A DNA stretch of 64,000 nucleotides, taken from contig NZ_CABVPX010000010.1 of assembly GCF_902499125.1 (NCBI RefSeq), forward strand, positions 171,192 to 235,191. The letters run 5' to 3'. The position numbers were made by a program, and so were the translations under genes. Below the pieces are notes generated by a model. The model made no database searches. It saw nothing but the letters and a program-made list of their open reading frames with translations, and had not been told where the DNA came from. This DNA is from Burkholderia arboris. Its GTDB lineage: Bacteria; Pseudomonadota; Gammaproteobacteria; Burkholderiales; Burkholderiaceae. Positions 9,165-18,647 of the stretch are shown piece after piece (within the stretch, counting starts at the first letter, position 1; each line of letters begins with the position of its first letter).

Positions 9165-11549
9165 TCACAGTGACTCGTTGCATGACAGTGGCCCGATACG
9201 GCTCGTCCCGGCGGCGTTCACATCAAGAGGAAACGCCGCGCTGCAATGCTTGCCGTCCGGCAATGCGACGCTCAGATGATTGGTGCTCGAGAGCCCTTCG
9301 AAATAGGTTTCCCCGTTCCAGCCGACGAGCGACGTTTGCCCGCTCTCGCGGTGCGTCACCGTTGAGCCGACCTTGACCGGTTTGCCATTCGCGTCGACCA
9401 GCAGGATGGTGGCCGACACCACACGTTCGATCGGAAACGTCACAAGCGCGCCGGCACGGTGCCTCACGGCGACGCGCCGTTCGACCATCGACACCCGCAT
9501 GTCGTCCGGCAGGCCAAGCGGGTCGATCTCGTACTTTGCCCCGTAGTAGGACGGCGCCCACGGCACCAGCAGATGGCCGCCGTTGTCCGTCGTGCCGATG
9601 CGCTGATTCTCGTAGCGCACCGGAATACCTTTCTGCCCTTGGGTGTCGACCAGCACGAACGAATCGTCGACGCGATTGGCCGGCAGCACCGCACCGTCCA
9701 TGACGACCAGCGATCCCTGCATGTCGCCCCAGCGCGTATACCCCTCGCGCGAACCGTATCCGTAGACGCCGCCCTGCACCTGGAAGTAGCGATTGCGCCA
9801 CGTCATGTCGCCCTGCTGATACCGGGACCCGCCGCCGGCATACGCGAGATTCCAGCCGAAGCCGCCATCGCTCGGCACGCTGCGGCTGTACTGCACGCGC
9901 TCGCTCCGGTTGTCGTTGCCGTCTCGCGACGCGCTGACGCTCACCGTGCCCCGGCCACCGAGCGGCACGATCAGCTGAACCTGTGCATCGATGCCGCGGT
10001 TGCCCATCGTTCGGTTCAGCGATGCGTAAAGCGTCGCCCGGTCAAAGAGCGGCCGCGTGTACGAGACGTTCGCGATCCGCATGCGCGAGCCGTCGCTGCC
10101 GCGTACGTCGAAATAACCCACGCCGATCGCGCCGCCAATCGCACCGAGATTCAGCGCGCCCGTGGCCTGCGTGCTGCTGCGTACCTGTCGGTAAACGAGG
10201 CCCGCCGACAGATCGTATGCCGACAGATCCCGGAATTCGCCGGTTCGCTGGATTCGCTGCAATGAGACGCTGAAGCGTTGCGACGAATAGCCGTAACCGA
10301 ACGCGTATTGCTGCCCCGACGTTCCGCCCATCGTGCTCTGGCTCGCGGCAACACTGGCGACGCCGAGCCGGCCGACGCCGAGACCGAAACCCAGGCCGCC
10401 GAGCGCGAAACGTTCGCCGCCTTCCACGTGCCCTTCGATCGTCAGCGCGTTCGTCAGGCCATGACGCACGGTTCCCGACACCGCAGACTTGCCGTACGAA
10501 AGCGAGCTGATCCCGTAGTCGCGCCGCATGGCGCCCGCCGACAACGAGAAATCGGACAATCCTTTCTTCAGCAGCGTATTGGCGACGTAGAACGGAATGG
10601 TCGTCGCAACCTGACGTCCGAGCGCATCGGTCGTCACGACGGTGGCCTCGCCCGCACCGTTGATGAACGGCACGTTGTTCAGCGTGAAGGGTCCCGGGTT
10701 GACCTGGCCGGTCGTCGCCTTGCTGCCGTTGATGAACAGATCGACCGCAGTCGGCACGGCCGCCTGCCCCGAAAACTGCGGCAGCGGATACGTCACGATG
10801 TCCGGACGCACGCTGAAGTCGCGTGCCACGGATATGCCGCCGAGACGCACGGCGCTGGTCCACGAAAGAGCCCCGGTGACAAGGTCGCCCGCCGTATACG
10901 TCAGCATCCGGTTCTGATCGGAGTAGCTCCAGGTCGTGTCGTAGCGCAGGTAGCGATTGTCGCCGCGCATGCCCGCGCCGCTACCGTACGATCGCCGGTA
11001 GACGCCGGTATTGGTCAGGATGCCCCAGCGATCGAACAGGCGCTGCTCGGTCCAGGCCGACGTATAGCCCGTGCCGCGCGTCGGCGAACTGGTGTAGACG
11101 TCGTAATTGAGCAGCAGGCCGCGACTCACCGCGGCAGGCGTCCTGTCGTACACCCTCGCCGATCCCACGCTCTGCTCCGGCAGCCAGTCGGATGGCACGG
11201 TCAGGTTCAACCGCTGTGCCGCGCCGTCGTATTCGACCTCGACGCCGTCGAGCCTGGCGAGATCGACCATTTCGTCGGCGGACGCTCCCGTACGGACGGA
11301 AACCTTCGCAAGGTCTCCGGCCCGGACCGTATAGGTCCCGTCAAGATAGCGCACCGGCACGATCTGTCCGGTTGCCAGATGATTGACCACCAGTTCGAGA
11401 AACAGCGTGCCGCTACGAACTAACCGAGTGGGCGGCGGCAGTCCCGTGGCGTAGCTTTCCGCGAGCGTCGCATCGCCCGCATGCGCCGCGCTCGCCGCCG
11501 CCGCGAATGCAAGCCCGGTAACCCATACGGTGCCACGCATGCGCGGCAT
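9165..11549 (-). CDS. csuD: Csu-type fimbrial outer-membrane usher
   Basis: An outer-membrane usher of 794 residues that translocates pilin-chaperone complexes. The start at 11549 (MPRMRGTVW) is chosen because AGGAAA precedes it by 8 bases and it opens a signal peptide ending A-H-A. The N-terminal part holds the usher substrate-binding domain; the centre is a 24-strand barrel rich in 'DLFINGSKATTGQVNPGPF'-type plug-adjacent motifs. The C-terminal region has the 'VGWNGETYFEGL' segment of the usher CTD. It lies between the chaperone and tip genes, as in other csu clusters. Confidence 0.9.
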   Translation of the reverse strand: MPRMRGTVWVTGLAFAAAASAAHAGDATLAESYATGLPPPTRLVRSGTLFLELVVNHLATGQIVPVRYLDGTYTVRAGDLAKVSVRTGASADEMVDLARLDGVEVEYDGAAQRLNLTVPSDWLPEQSVGSARVYDRTPAAVSRGLLLNYDVYTSSPTRGTGYTSAWTEQRLFDRWGILTNTGVYRRSYGSGAGMRGDNRYLRYDTTWSYSDQNRMLTYTAGDLVTGALSWTSAVRLGGISVARDFSVRPDIVTYPLPQFSGQAAVPTAVDLFINGSKATTGQVNPGPFTLNNVPFINGAGEATVVTTDALGRQVATTIPFYVANTLLKKGLSDFSLSAGAMRRDYGISSLSYGKSAVSGTVRHGLTNALTIEGHVEGGERFALGGLGFGLGVGRLGVASVAASQSTMGGTSGQQYAFGYGYSSQRFSVSLQRIQRTGEFRDLSAYDLSAGLVYRQVRSSTQATGALNLGAIGGAIGVGYFDVRGSDGSRMRIANVSYTRPLFDRATLYASLNRTMGNRGIDAQVQLIVPLGGRGTVSVSASRDGNDNRSERVQYSRSVPSDGGFGWNLAYAGGGSRYQQGDMTWRNRYFQVQGGVYGYGSREGYTRWGDMQGSLVVMDGAVLPANRVDDSFVLVDTQGQKGIPVRYENQRIGTTDNGGHLLVPWAPSYYGAKYEIDPLGLPDDMRVSMVERRVAVRHRAGALVTFPIERVVSATILLVDANGKPVKVGSTVTHRESGQTSLVGWNGETYFEGLSSTNHLSVALPDGKHCSAAFPLDVNAAGTSRIGPLSCNESL

Positions 11550-11628
11550 CCGCTCGTTTCCTGCTCGAATATCTCGCACCGGCCCCCCGTCGAGTATCGT
11601 GATTGTCCGTTCCGAGCGACCTGTGAAA

Positions 11629-12468
11629 CTACGGATGCATGTCAGCGTCATCCGGACGCATTTCGACGCCTGTCTTGCCGTTGACCGTGGCAACCAGATT
11701 CGACTGCGCGGCGAGCTTCAGGTCCTGCGGCAACGGCCAGCGCATCCGAGCACCGGGCAACACGTAGCCCAGCAGCCCCCGCTCGATCTCGGTGCGCTGT
11801 TCCCCCGACTCGAACGCAATCTGCGTGATGCGCGCATGCACGACGCCGCGATTCGCCACCACGAGCCAGCGCTTGCCGTCCTCGCGAGCGATATGCCAGC
11901 CGAGCACCGGCGCCGAAGCCGTGGCCGGATCGCGGCGTTTGTCCGGGTCTTCCTTGGTCCATACGCCGTTCCCGTCGACGAACAGCGGTATCGAGTAATG
12001 CATCTGGAACCGCACGCCGAGCGACGTATTGCCGCCTTCCCCCCCGGAATCCTCGGCCTGGGGAATCTCGTCGATGAGCACCCGATACGCGTCCTCGGCT
12101 CCAGGCGCGACATCGACCAGCTTCGTCAAGCGGATCAACTGCCGCTTGCCGGGCAGCACCGTCGCCATCGGCGGGCTGCTCACGACGCGGCGTTGATTCT
12201 CCGCATGAAGCTCCTTCCAGTCGGCCTCGCGCCACGCGAGCACGCGAATCTGCAACGTGACCGGCTTGACGTCCTGATTCTCGAGCCACAACGCACTCGC
12301 GCGCTGGTCGCTCTCGATCACCGGATCGATCGGCCAGATCATCACCGACGTGGCCGCATGAGCGGCGCCTGTGCATGCGATCGTCGTCGACACCGCCATC
12401 GCGGTCGCGCGTCGCATCGTGCGTCCCGGCCGAGCGGTCGCAATCGGATCGTTCATCTCGGATTCCAT
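11629..12468 (-). CDS. csuC: Csu-type periplasmic pilus chaperone
   Basis: 279 residues: a signal peptide (around residues 15-39, ending A-A-H-A) and two Ig-like domains of the PapD superfamily. Family marks are 'MIWPIDPVIESDQRASALWLENQD' at the start of domain 1, the 'PGKRQLIRL' G1 donor region, and the 'ALVENLDVAP'-like 'TKLVDVAPGAEDAYRVLIDEIP' that follows. It folds Csu pilins and delivers them to the usher. Starts at 12468 or 12456 are both possible. The gene begins 6 bases after the upstream pilin stop, so translation is probably coupled. Confidence 0.9.
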   Translation of the reverse strand: MESEMNDPIATARPGRTMRRATAMAVSTTIACTGAAHAATSVMIWPIDPVIESDQRASALWLENQDVKPVTLQIRVLAWREADWKELHAENQRRVVSSPPMATVLPGKRQLIRLTKLVDVAPGAEDAYRVLIDEIPQAEDSGGEGGNTSLGVRFQMHYSIPLFVDGNGVWTKEDPDKRRDPATASAPVLGWHIAREDGKRWLVVANRGVVHARITQIAFESGEQRTEIERGLLGYVLPGARMRWPLPQDLKLAAQSNLVATVNGKTGVEMRPDDADMHP

Positions 12469-12474
12469 CCTGAT

Positions 12475-12996
12475 TCAGTAACTGATCGTGACCTGGGCGG
12501 TATCTGTATAAGTACCGGCCGGCGTGGAACCGCCCGGCAGACTGAGCGAGCCGTAGATCGGCAAGCTCGCGACGCCCGACACGGGCATCGATACCGGTTG
12601 TCCGATGTTGAGCGCTTGCGTGTGGGCGGCATCCGCATAGAGCTGATAACCGATGAGCGTTTCGCCCGGTCCCTGCAGATTCCGTTGCGTATTGCCCGAC
12701 GAGGGATTGAGTCCACCGTCGACGGCGATCTTCAGCGTCGTGCCGGACGAACACTGGATCTGCAGTGCACTACCGGTCGCGACCGCATTGACCTGCCCGG
12801 CCGACACGGCGGGATAGGTGCCGAAATCCAGCAGCCCGAAATTGACGCTGGTACCGCCGCCCGACACACCACACCCCGACACGATCCGCGCGCTGATCGC
12901 GAAGGTCTTCGTCGTCGGTATCGGCGTATCCGCCATGCCGGTAACCGGAAACATGACAGCACTCAACAGAAGAGCCCGGGTTTTGCAGAGCCACAT
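12475..12996 (-). CDS. Csu-type spore coat U domain pilin (minor subunit)
   Basis: 173 residues with a signal peptide (cleavage after G-M-A, residue 22) and a single SCPU domain. The first strand carries the Cys ('IVSGCGVSG') that pairs with the Cys in 'LQIQCSSG', and the domain ends in 'GTYTDTAQVTISY'. Single-domain SCPU proteins in csu clusters are rod or adaptor subunits. Its position second in the cluster matches CsuA or CsuB of Acinetobacter. It shares the operon with the chaperone, usher and tip genes. Confidence 0.85.
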   Translation of the reverse strand: MWLCKTRALLLSAVMFPVTGMADTPIPTTKTFAISARIVSGCGVSGGGTSVNFGLLDFGTYPAVSAGQVNAVATGSALQIQCSSGTTLKIAVDGGLNPSSGNTQRNLQGPGETLIGYQLYADAAHTQALNIGQPVSMPVSGVASLPIYGSLSLPGGSTPAGTYTDTAQVTISY

Positions 12997-13071
12997 AGCG
13001 ATCCCGTCGTGAGATGCGCGTCTTGCGGCACCGTCGGCCGCCGCAAGACCGGAGAGGGTTGGCGAGTGCGC

Positions 13072-13632
13072 TTACCAGCCGACCGTGACGTTCAGCACGT
13101 CGGTATACGTACCGGCCGCGAGAGCGGACGTGCTGGTCTTGTTCACGACACCGTAGATCGGCAGCGCGAGCGCCGTGCCCGCAGTCAACGGTACGGTCTG
13201 CGCGGTACTCGCCACATACTGATTCTTGAACGCGTTATCCGAATAGACTTCGTACGGAACGTAAGACGTACCGTTTGCCAGTGCGCGCGTACCCGTTCCG
13301 ACGCTGGCCCCCTTCCCCGCGTTCTTGCCGCCGTCGACCGTGACTTTCACCGAGGTCACGTCGGGCGAACAGGTTATCTGAGTCGTGCTCGTTCCGGTCC
13401 CGGTCGTTTGCGCATTCAACGACCCGGTAAAGCCGCTCGGCTGCGTGCCGAAGTTGAGCGAACCGAAATTGGTGGTCGTGCTGACCGAACCGCTGCCGGC
13501 ATTGATCGCGCAACCGCTGGTCAGCACGAGCTGCGCATTGACGGTACCGTTGATCGGATTCGATTGCGCATGCGCAAGCCCGCCGGCCACGGCGAACGAG
13601 ACGGCAAGCAGAGCTTTCAAGTGAGCCTTCAT
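13072..13632 (-). CDS. Csu-type spore coat U domain pilin (probable major subunit)
   Basis: 186 residues; signal peptide cleaved after A-H-A (residue 22), then one SCPU domain with the 'VLTSGCAINAG' first strand, a second Cys in 'QITCSPD' and the closing 'GTYTDVLNVTVGW' motif. As first gene of the cluster, with a good ribosome site (GGGGAAA), it is the best candidate for the abundant rod subunit CsuA/B. Archaic Csu pili mediate attachment to abiotic surfaces and early biofilm formation. Confidence 0.87.
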   Translation of the reverse strand: MKAHLKALLAVSFAVAGGLAHAQSNPINGTVNAQLVLTSGCAINAGSGSVSTTTNFGSLNFGTQPSGFTGSLNAQTTGTGTSTTQITCSPDVTSVKVTVDGGKNAGKGASVGTGTRALANGTSYVPYEVYSDNAFKNQYVASTAQTVPLTAGTALALPIYGVVNKTSTSALAAGTYTDVLNVTVGW

Positions 13633-14054
13633 GTTTTTCCCCGGTTAAGTTGATCACTGCATGGTTGACGACTGGAAGCACAACGCTCGCCTGCACCACC
13701 GCCAACCAGGCGACGGGGCCGATTCAGACAATCCGCAAACGAAACCCCGAACCATTCGAGTGCCGTCTGCACCAGAACCTTGAAAGGTTCGTCGACGTCA
13801 TCAATTTGATTCGCAATACGAATTAATTGATGGACAGCATTGAAAACGATACTTGTTTGAACGCTTCCTTACCGATTTCAGGCTTGTTCCGTTCAATCGG
13901 TTCGGACTCGATTAAATCATCCACACCGATTGCTGGAAAGAGCACGAACGGACACGCGAGACGTAGTTCCGGACACCGATATCTCATCGAGATCCGGCGG
14001 GCTGTTCGGTAAATACCGGATACTCCACCGCACGGCACAGCATCCTCGTCACGA
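13633..14054. other. Upstream region of the csu-like cluster
   Basis: No gene is supported. The stretch from 13780 to 13930 is AT-rich relative to its surroundings and contains the short inverted repeat ATTCG-CAATA-CGAAT at 13809-13823. The csu promoter, reading leftwards, should be here. Confidence 0.5.
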
Positions 14055-14552
14055 TCAGCGCGCCTTCGATGTCGCGTATCGGATCGGCAAATTGACTCTC
14101 GCCTGCGGCAGCAACTTGATCAGCTTCGCCCGTGCCTCGACCGCGTCCTCGAACGATGCGAAGCGCAGCGTGCTGATGCGCACCGGCGCGAAGTAGGCCG
14201 TCGCCACCGGTGATTTGCCGAGCTGACCGGCCACCTCGCGCACGCGATCCGGTTCGACTTGCGAGACGACCAGTTCATTGCGGGTCTCGCCCACCACGCC
14301 ACGCTCGTTGACAAGCAGCGTCGCTCGATCGCCTGCCGAACCGGCACGCATGGATTTGGCAGTTTCGCCCGCATTCAGATGCTTGAAGGTCTGACCATCC
14401 AGCCGCACCGACGGCGCATGCGCGTACTGCGCCAGCTCCTGCGGCGACAATTGCTTGCCGGCGATCGATTCAGCCGCGTTCACATGCAGCGTTGCGAGCA
14501 CCGACAGCATCGCGCCTGAAATCCAGTACCTGATGAAAGATTGATGGCTCAT
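14055..14552 (-). CDS. Small secreted protein, candidate chaperone/inhibitor of the S8 protease
   Basis: 165 residues with a signal peptide (hydrophobic 'ISGAMLSVLATLHVNAAES', cleavage near residue 27). The rest is a compact alpha/beta protein without recognised motifs; 'YFAPVRISTLRFASFEDAVEARAKLIKLLPQARVNLPIRYA' looks like a ferredoxin-like beta-alpha-beta unit, a fold shared by subtilisin propeptides and I9-type inhibitors. It begins 12 bases after the S8 protease stop. In Aeromonas sobria a kexin-like protease needs a chaperone (ORF2, ~150 residues) encoded just downstream; size, export and position match. Direct sequence homology to that chaperone cannot be judged here. Confidence 0.7.
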   Translation of the reverse strand: MSHQSFIRYWISGAMLSVLATLHVNAAESIAGKQLSPQELAQYAHAPSVRLDGQTFKHLNAGETAKSMRAGSAGDRATLLVNERGVVGETRNELVVSQVEPDRVREVAGQLGKSPVATAYFAPVRISTLRFASFEDAVEARAKLIKLLPQARVNLPIRYATSKAR

Positions 14553-14564
14553 GATCCGGGTCTC

Positions 14565-16490
14565 TCAACGAGCTGCGATGATGCGGTATTCGACGGACAA
14601 CGGTTTGCTCAGGCGCGTGAGGTTACCGGGGGAGCTGTTGCATTCGGGCTGCGGCACTACGTTGACCGCGTAGACCTCCCAGGTTCCGGCGGATTGCTCA
14701 CCGTAGAATGCGTAGCTGCCGAGGCCGTAGTGGCTGACCTCCGAAACATTGTTCGTGTAGTAGCTGTTATACGGCAATGCAAGCGTCGAAATCGTACCGG
14801 ACGGCGATTTGACGTACACACCCATGCTGCCGATACAGACACTCCCGGTCAGGCGAAGCTGCAACTGATCGACGTTGTCGTTGCCGGATACGCTGAATTG
14901 GCCAAGCTTCTGAACGTGCCCGTATCGTATCTGCATGACGTCTGGAAAGGCCCGAGCGAAACCAGGAATCGTCAAATCGGCAGCGGCGTGCGATGTGTAG
15001 GATCTCGCCTTCCGGACCGCCGCCGCAGCGTCGATCAGACCGAAGCCGTACCATGTCGAATATGCGTTGCCGGCACCATTTGTCTGCCAGCCATAGTCAA
15101 GACGCGCGGTGGTCGCTCCGTCGACGAGGTCCGAGCGGGTGTCGTACGAGGCGCTACCGTCGCCGAGATCGATCCTTGCGTCACGTCCGTCACGCGAACC
15201 ATAACCAGCATCGATCTTTCGCGCGGTGGTGCGCAGGATGTCCCTGACGTCGCGCCACGTCAGCGTCGGGTTGACCGACAGCATCAACGCCACAATGCCT
15301 GACACCATCGGAGTGGCCGCCGATGTGCCATTCATGCTCGAGTACTTGCAGTCGGGATTCTCGCGAAGGTTGACACGCTTGCCGGCGGTGTCGAAGTCGT
15401 TCATCGCTTCGTTCTTCGAGTCAGCCGGAGAACGGTAGCGACTGTAACCGCGGTGACAGCCTGTCAAATCCGTCGAGAAAATCTTCGGACCAGGAACTGT
15501 CTCGCCGTACGCGCCACTATCCCCGTCTTCGCCTCCCAATGCGGTAATCCAGTTGACCGGGCCGGCATTCGAGTCGCTTGCCTTTCTCCCCATCGCGTTG
15601 GCGGAGGCCACCATGATCACGCCCGGTTCGAGTCCTTCCGGATCATTGGCCGGATTCTCGCAGGAAATCATGCCGCGCTTGCCTCCAACCGTCGGGCAAT
15701 CGCGCGTGGTCCTGGTCGCCTCATCATAAATTCCGGTGTATTCGTTTCCCGTCGCCTTGAGCATGACGAGCCCCTTGCCGTCACGGCGCTCCGGAAAAGA
15801 CCGGACGGCCTCCGTGCTGGACGTGTCGGTATCGTATTCAATCGGGCTCCGCGGATTGATCCCATACGATGCATTGATGATGTCAGCGTTCTCCGACCAC
15901 GACACGCCGCCGTAAGCGGCGACCTGATTCGAAACGTCATCGTCGAAGCCGAGAAAGCGCGCACCGCCCAGATTCACATCCGGCGCAACGCCCACGATGC
16001 CTTTCCCATTCATTGCCGCTGCGGCTATTCCCGCGACGTGGGTTCCGTGAGCCGATTCGATATCGTCTGGCGTGGGGTCGTTCGTATCGTTGAAGAAGTT
16101 ATGCATCATCGAGCGTTTGACGTTCGGCGCCAGATCTTCGTGTGCGATGTCGATACCGTCGTCCAGCACCAGCAGATTGACGCCCTGCCCCAAAACCCCA
16201 TCACGAAATACGCTCTCGATGTCGAGGTCCGTCTCGCCGTCGGCCACGTTCGGGAAGTCCGCGAAATAGCTCCCTGGCTGCTTCAATGCCCATTGATATT
16301 TGAAAAGCGGCTCGCACTCGAAAACGAGTGCGCCCTGGAATGGGCAAGCCATTTTCGCCGTGCTGTCGCTTCCGTTGGCGCGGCTGCCCGCGGCGGCACC
16401 GGTGCCTGACGCATCGTCGCCGCCGCAGGCAGACAACGCCAGGCTCGCGATCAGCGTCAAGCCGAATGTCTTTCGATAACGATAGAGCAT
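14565..16490 (-). CDS. S8 family serine protease with P-domain (kexin-like), lipoprotein
   Basis: 641 residues. The start at 16490 (MLYRYRK) gives a signal peptide with lipobox L-S-A-C (Cys22); a TTG start at 16586 is less likely. The subtilisin triad is Asp110/111 in 'LVLDDGIDIAHEDL', His148 in 'SAHGTHVAG' and Ser390 in 'NGTSAATPM', with the oxyanion Asn in 'KATGNEYTG'. The last ~130 residues form a P/homo-B domain as in kexin and furin. There is no obvious long propeptide between the lipobox and the catalytic domain, which fits a need for a separate folding helper, possibly the gene 12 bases downstream. Expected outside the cytoplasm; substrates unknown. Confidence 0.9.
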   Translation of the reverse strand: MLYRYRKTFGLTLIASLALSACGGDDASGTGAAAGSRANGSDSTAKMACPFQGALVFECEPLFKYQWALKQPGSYFADFPNVADGETDLDIESVFRDGVLGQGVNLLVLDDGIDIAHEDLAPNVKRSMMHNFFNDTNDPTPDDIESAHGTHVAGIAAAAMNGKGIVGVAPDVNLGGARFLGFDDDVSNQVAAYGGVSWSENADIINASYGINPRSPIEYDTDTSSTEAVRSFPERRDGKGLVMLKATGNEYTGIYDEATRTTRDCPTVGGKRGMISCENPANDPEGLEPGVIMVASANAMGRKASDSNAGPVNWITALGGEDGDSGAYGETVPGPKIFSTDLTGCHRGYSRYRSPADSKNEAMNDFDTAGKRVNLRENPDCKYSSMNGTSAATPMVSGIVALMLSVNPTLTWRDVRDILRTTARKIDAGYGSRDGRDARIDLGDGSASYDTRSDLVDGATTARLDYGWQTNGAGNAYSTWYGFGLIDAAAAVRKARSYTSHAAADLTIPGFARAFPDVMQIRYGHVQKLGQFSVSGNDNVDQLQLRLTGSVCIGSMGVYVKSPSGTISTLALPYNSYYTNNVSEVSHYGLGSYAFYGEQSAGTWEVYAVNVVPQPECNSSPGNLTRLSKPLSVEYRIIAAR

Positions 16491-16631
16491 GGAATTTTCA
16501 GATCGATGTTGATGGGTATGCGCTGGTCCGCTGCCAGGATCACGCTGCGATGCCGGCGTCGGAATCTTCGCCTCGCGCTCGTACAACGGCGCAACGCGCC
16601 TTTTCCTGCCATTGACCTCCTCAAGAAGTGT

Positions 16632-17396
16632 TCAGGACGTACTCCAATCCAGTTCAACCTCGTCGCATTTACCCGACAACCGGTCTCGACCTGGAATCAA
16701 TTCAAGTCGATACCCATATCCCCTCACGGCGGTGAGCAGGTAGCCATTCTCCGGCGTCAGGTCGAGCTTCCTCTTCAGATTCGACACGTGCGTCCTTATC
16801 TTCCCGCGAGCTTCCCCGGTCGAAACGCCCCAAGTCATTTCCTCGAGATAGTTCAACGAAAGTGACTCGCCGAGATTCCGAAAAAGCGAAAGAGAAATAT
16901 GGAATTCCATCACGTTGACCGGAATGTTCGTTCTCTGCCGCCGGACCTTCTTGCTGAGCAGGTCGAATTCGTACGCTCCGTGAATTTCCCTGCTAGGACG
17001 CGACTTCCTCGCCCTCGCGCGCCTCACGAGCGCATCGACATACGACAGAAAAACGGGACGTGACGCGGTGGTCGCGATATATGCGTCAGCACCCGCGTCC
17101 AGCATCGACACGATTTTCCATTTCTCCACACCCGACGTTACGAAAAGAATCGGCGTTTTTTCGAGCGCGCCATTTTTCCGGCGAAGCAAGACCCGTCCCG
17201 ACACGGAATCCAGATCCTCGAATCTCGTTACAAGGATGCTTAAATCTTCCGGGTTCTCATAACTTAATATATCGTTGAAATTTATAAAAAATATGCAATC
17301 GTAATCCGACTCTTTCAGATTATTAATAATCCACGATTCTATTTTCGAATCTCTTGATAAAATTGCCGCCCTCTTCTTCGGCATCGTCAAAATCAC
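16632..17396 (-). CDS. OmpR-type DNA-binding protein with degenerate receiver domain
   Basis: 254 residues. The C-terminal ~100 residues are a winged helix of the OmpR/PhoB class ('MEFHISLSLFRNLGESLSLNYLEEMTWG', then 'RTHVSNLKRKL' and 'LTAVRGYGYRL'). The N-terminal ~130 residues have receiver-like hydrophobic strands, but the phospho-acceptor is missing: the third strand reads 'SILVTRFEDLD' without Asp at its end, the acidic pair is reduced to 'SRD', and the fifth strand 'DAYIATTASRPV' lacks the conserved Lys. Phosphorylation control is therefore unlikely. No sensor kinase is adjacent. A GTG start at 17396 follows GAGGTGG; an ATG at 17384 is the alternative. It may control the S8 protease operon downstream. 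Confidence 0.82.
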   Translation of the reverse strand: MILTMPKKRAAILSRDSKIESWIINNLKESDYDCIFFINFNDILSYENPEDLSILVTRFEDLDSVSGRVLLRRKNGALEKTPILFVTSGVEKWKIVSMLDAGADAYIATTASRPVFLSYVDALVRRARARKSRPSREIHGAYEFDLLSKKVRRQRTNIPVNVMEFHISLSLFRNLGESLSLNYLEEMTWGVSTGEARGKIRTHVSNLKRKLDLTPENGYLLTAVRGYGYRLELIPGRDRLSGKCDEVELDWSTS

Positions 17397-17639
17397 GCGG
17401 CCACCTCGTTTCGTCCTCGACGCTTCAATTCGACACGCACGGCAGATCGACCGACTATCGCTCGGTTCTGCGCCCCCTCATCCGAATCACGACCCTGACG
17501 ATCCGCGTAGATACGGAATCACACCCCGCTCCACGGCGATCTGTCGATCGCAAAAACCGTCGACCAGATATCTCGCCGCGCGATCCCGGCGCCACGACCG
17601 GCCGATGCGCGGGTACTGCGGACTTCGACTCGCCGAACG

Positions 17640-18647
17640 CTATACGACGCCGGCATCTCGCCGAAAATCACTCGGGCTACATCCGGTCCACCGGCGGAAC
17701 GCATTTCTGAAGCTCGACGTATCCGCGTAACCGAGCTTTTCGGCAATGTCGTCCATGCGCAAACGCTTATCCAGCAGCAGGCGCTTGGCCCTTTTTTGTC
17801 GCACCATATCCAGGACCTCGCGATAGCTGCAGCCTTCGTCGGTCAATCGCCGGCGCAGCGTTCGCTCGTTGATGCCAAGATGCCGGGCGACATCACTGCT
17901 GTCCGGATACTGATCGGGAAGGGATTCAAGCAACGAGAGAATGCGTTCGCGATATCCGCGCACTTCCCGCGAGAGCATCGTATCTAGCGCTTCTCCGCTC
18001 ATCGCGATGGCTGCCTGAAAGACCGCCCGGTTTGCACTCGGTATCTCCTGATCGAAGCAACCGCCCGGTAACGTGAAAACAATGCTCCGGCCACCGAACC
18101 GAACCGGAACACCGAAATGCGCCTCATACGGGCCCGGATCGTCGGCCGCTTCAGGAAGCCGCAGGCGAATCAAATCGATCTTGTCGCGCAGCAAATTCCT
18201 GGTGATCGCATATGACGCCGCGGCAACCACATTGGCATTGAAAAGCCTCAGTTCCGGGGGTAAATCCGGGCTGTCGCGCAAATCGATGCTGACATCGACG
18301 GTACCGGCATCGGCATCGGACGCGTCGACACGCACACCACGAATGTTCTGGTTAAGCGGCAGCATGTACGTCCTGACGACTTGAAACGCCTCTCCAAAGT
18401 TGGCGGCGGTCTTCAGAGCCAATCCGACAACGCCGTAATCCGACAGCCGATAGTGCTCGCCGATGCGAAGCGCTTCCCGCGGCGACATGCTGTTCTGGGC
18501 AATCCAGTCGTAAAGCAGCCCGCTAGGCAAGCGCCCCGCCGACCGGGAGTCGCCCCACAGATCGGGAATCGCGACACCCTTCTCCTTCAGATAATTGATG
18601 AGAGGCCGCCATTCGATATCGAATCCGATGGTGTCGACGTGATCCAT
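17640..18647 (-). CDS. AraC family transcriptional regulator (arabinose-binding-like N-terminus)
   Basis: 335 residues from ATG 18647, picked because GAGAGGG lies just before it; the frame extends further upstream without support. The N-terminal ~190 residues match the 'arabinose-binding domain' type found in OruR/ArgR-like regulators ('REALRIGEHYRLSDYGVVGLALKTAANFGEAFQVV'). The C-terminal ~100 residues hold the two AraC helix-turn-helix motifs ('SSDVARHLGINERTLRRRLTDEG' and 'MDDIAEKLGYADTSSFRNAFRRWTGCSPSDFRR'). No metabolic genes are adjacent, so the ligand and targets are unknown. Confidence 0.9.
   Translation of the reverse strand: MDHVDTIGFDIEWRPLINYLKEKGVAIPDLWGDSRSAGRLPSGLLYDWIAQNSMSPREALRIGEHYRLSDYGVVGLALKTAANFGEAFQVVRTYMLPLNQNIRGVRVDASDADAGTVDVSIDLRDSPDLPPELRLFNANVVAAASYAITRNLLRDKIDLIRLRLPEAADDPGPYEAHFGVPVRFGGRSIVFTLPGGCFDQEIPSANRAVFQAAIAMSGEALDTMLSREVRGYRERILSLLESLPDQYPDSSDVARHLGINERTLRRRLTDEGCSYREVLDMVRQKRAKRLLLDKRLRMDDIAEKLGYADTSSFRNAFRRWTGCSPSDFRRDAGVV

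Noticed and set aside
13823..14038. 71-residue frame between csu and the protease partner gene
   Set aside because: No ribosome site and no recognisable features.
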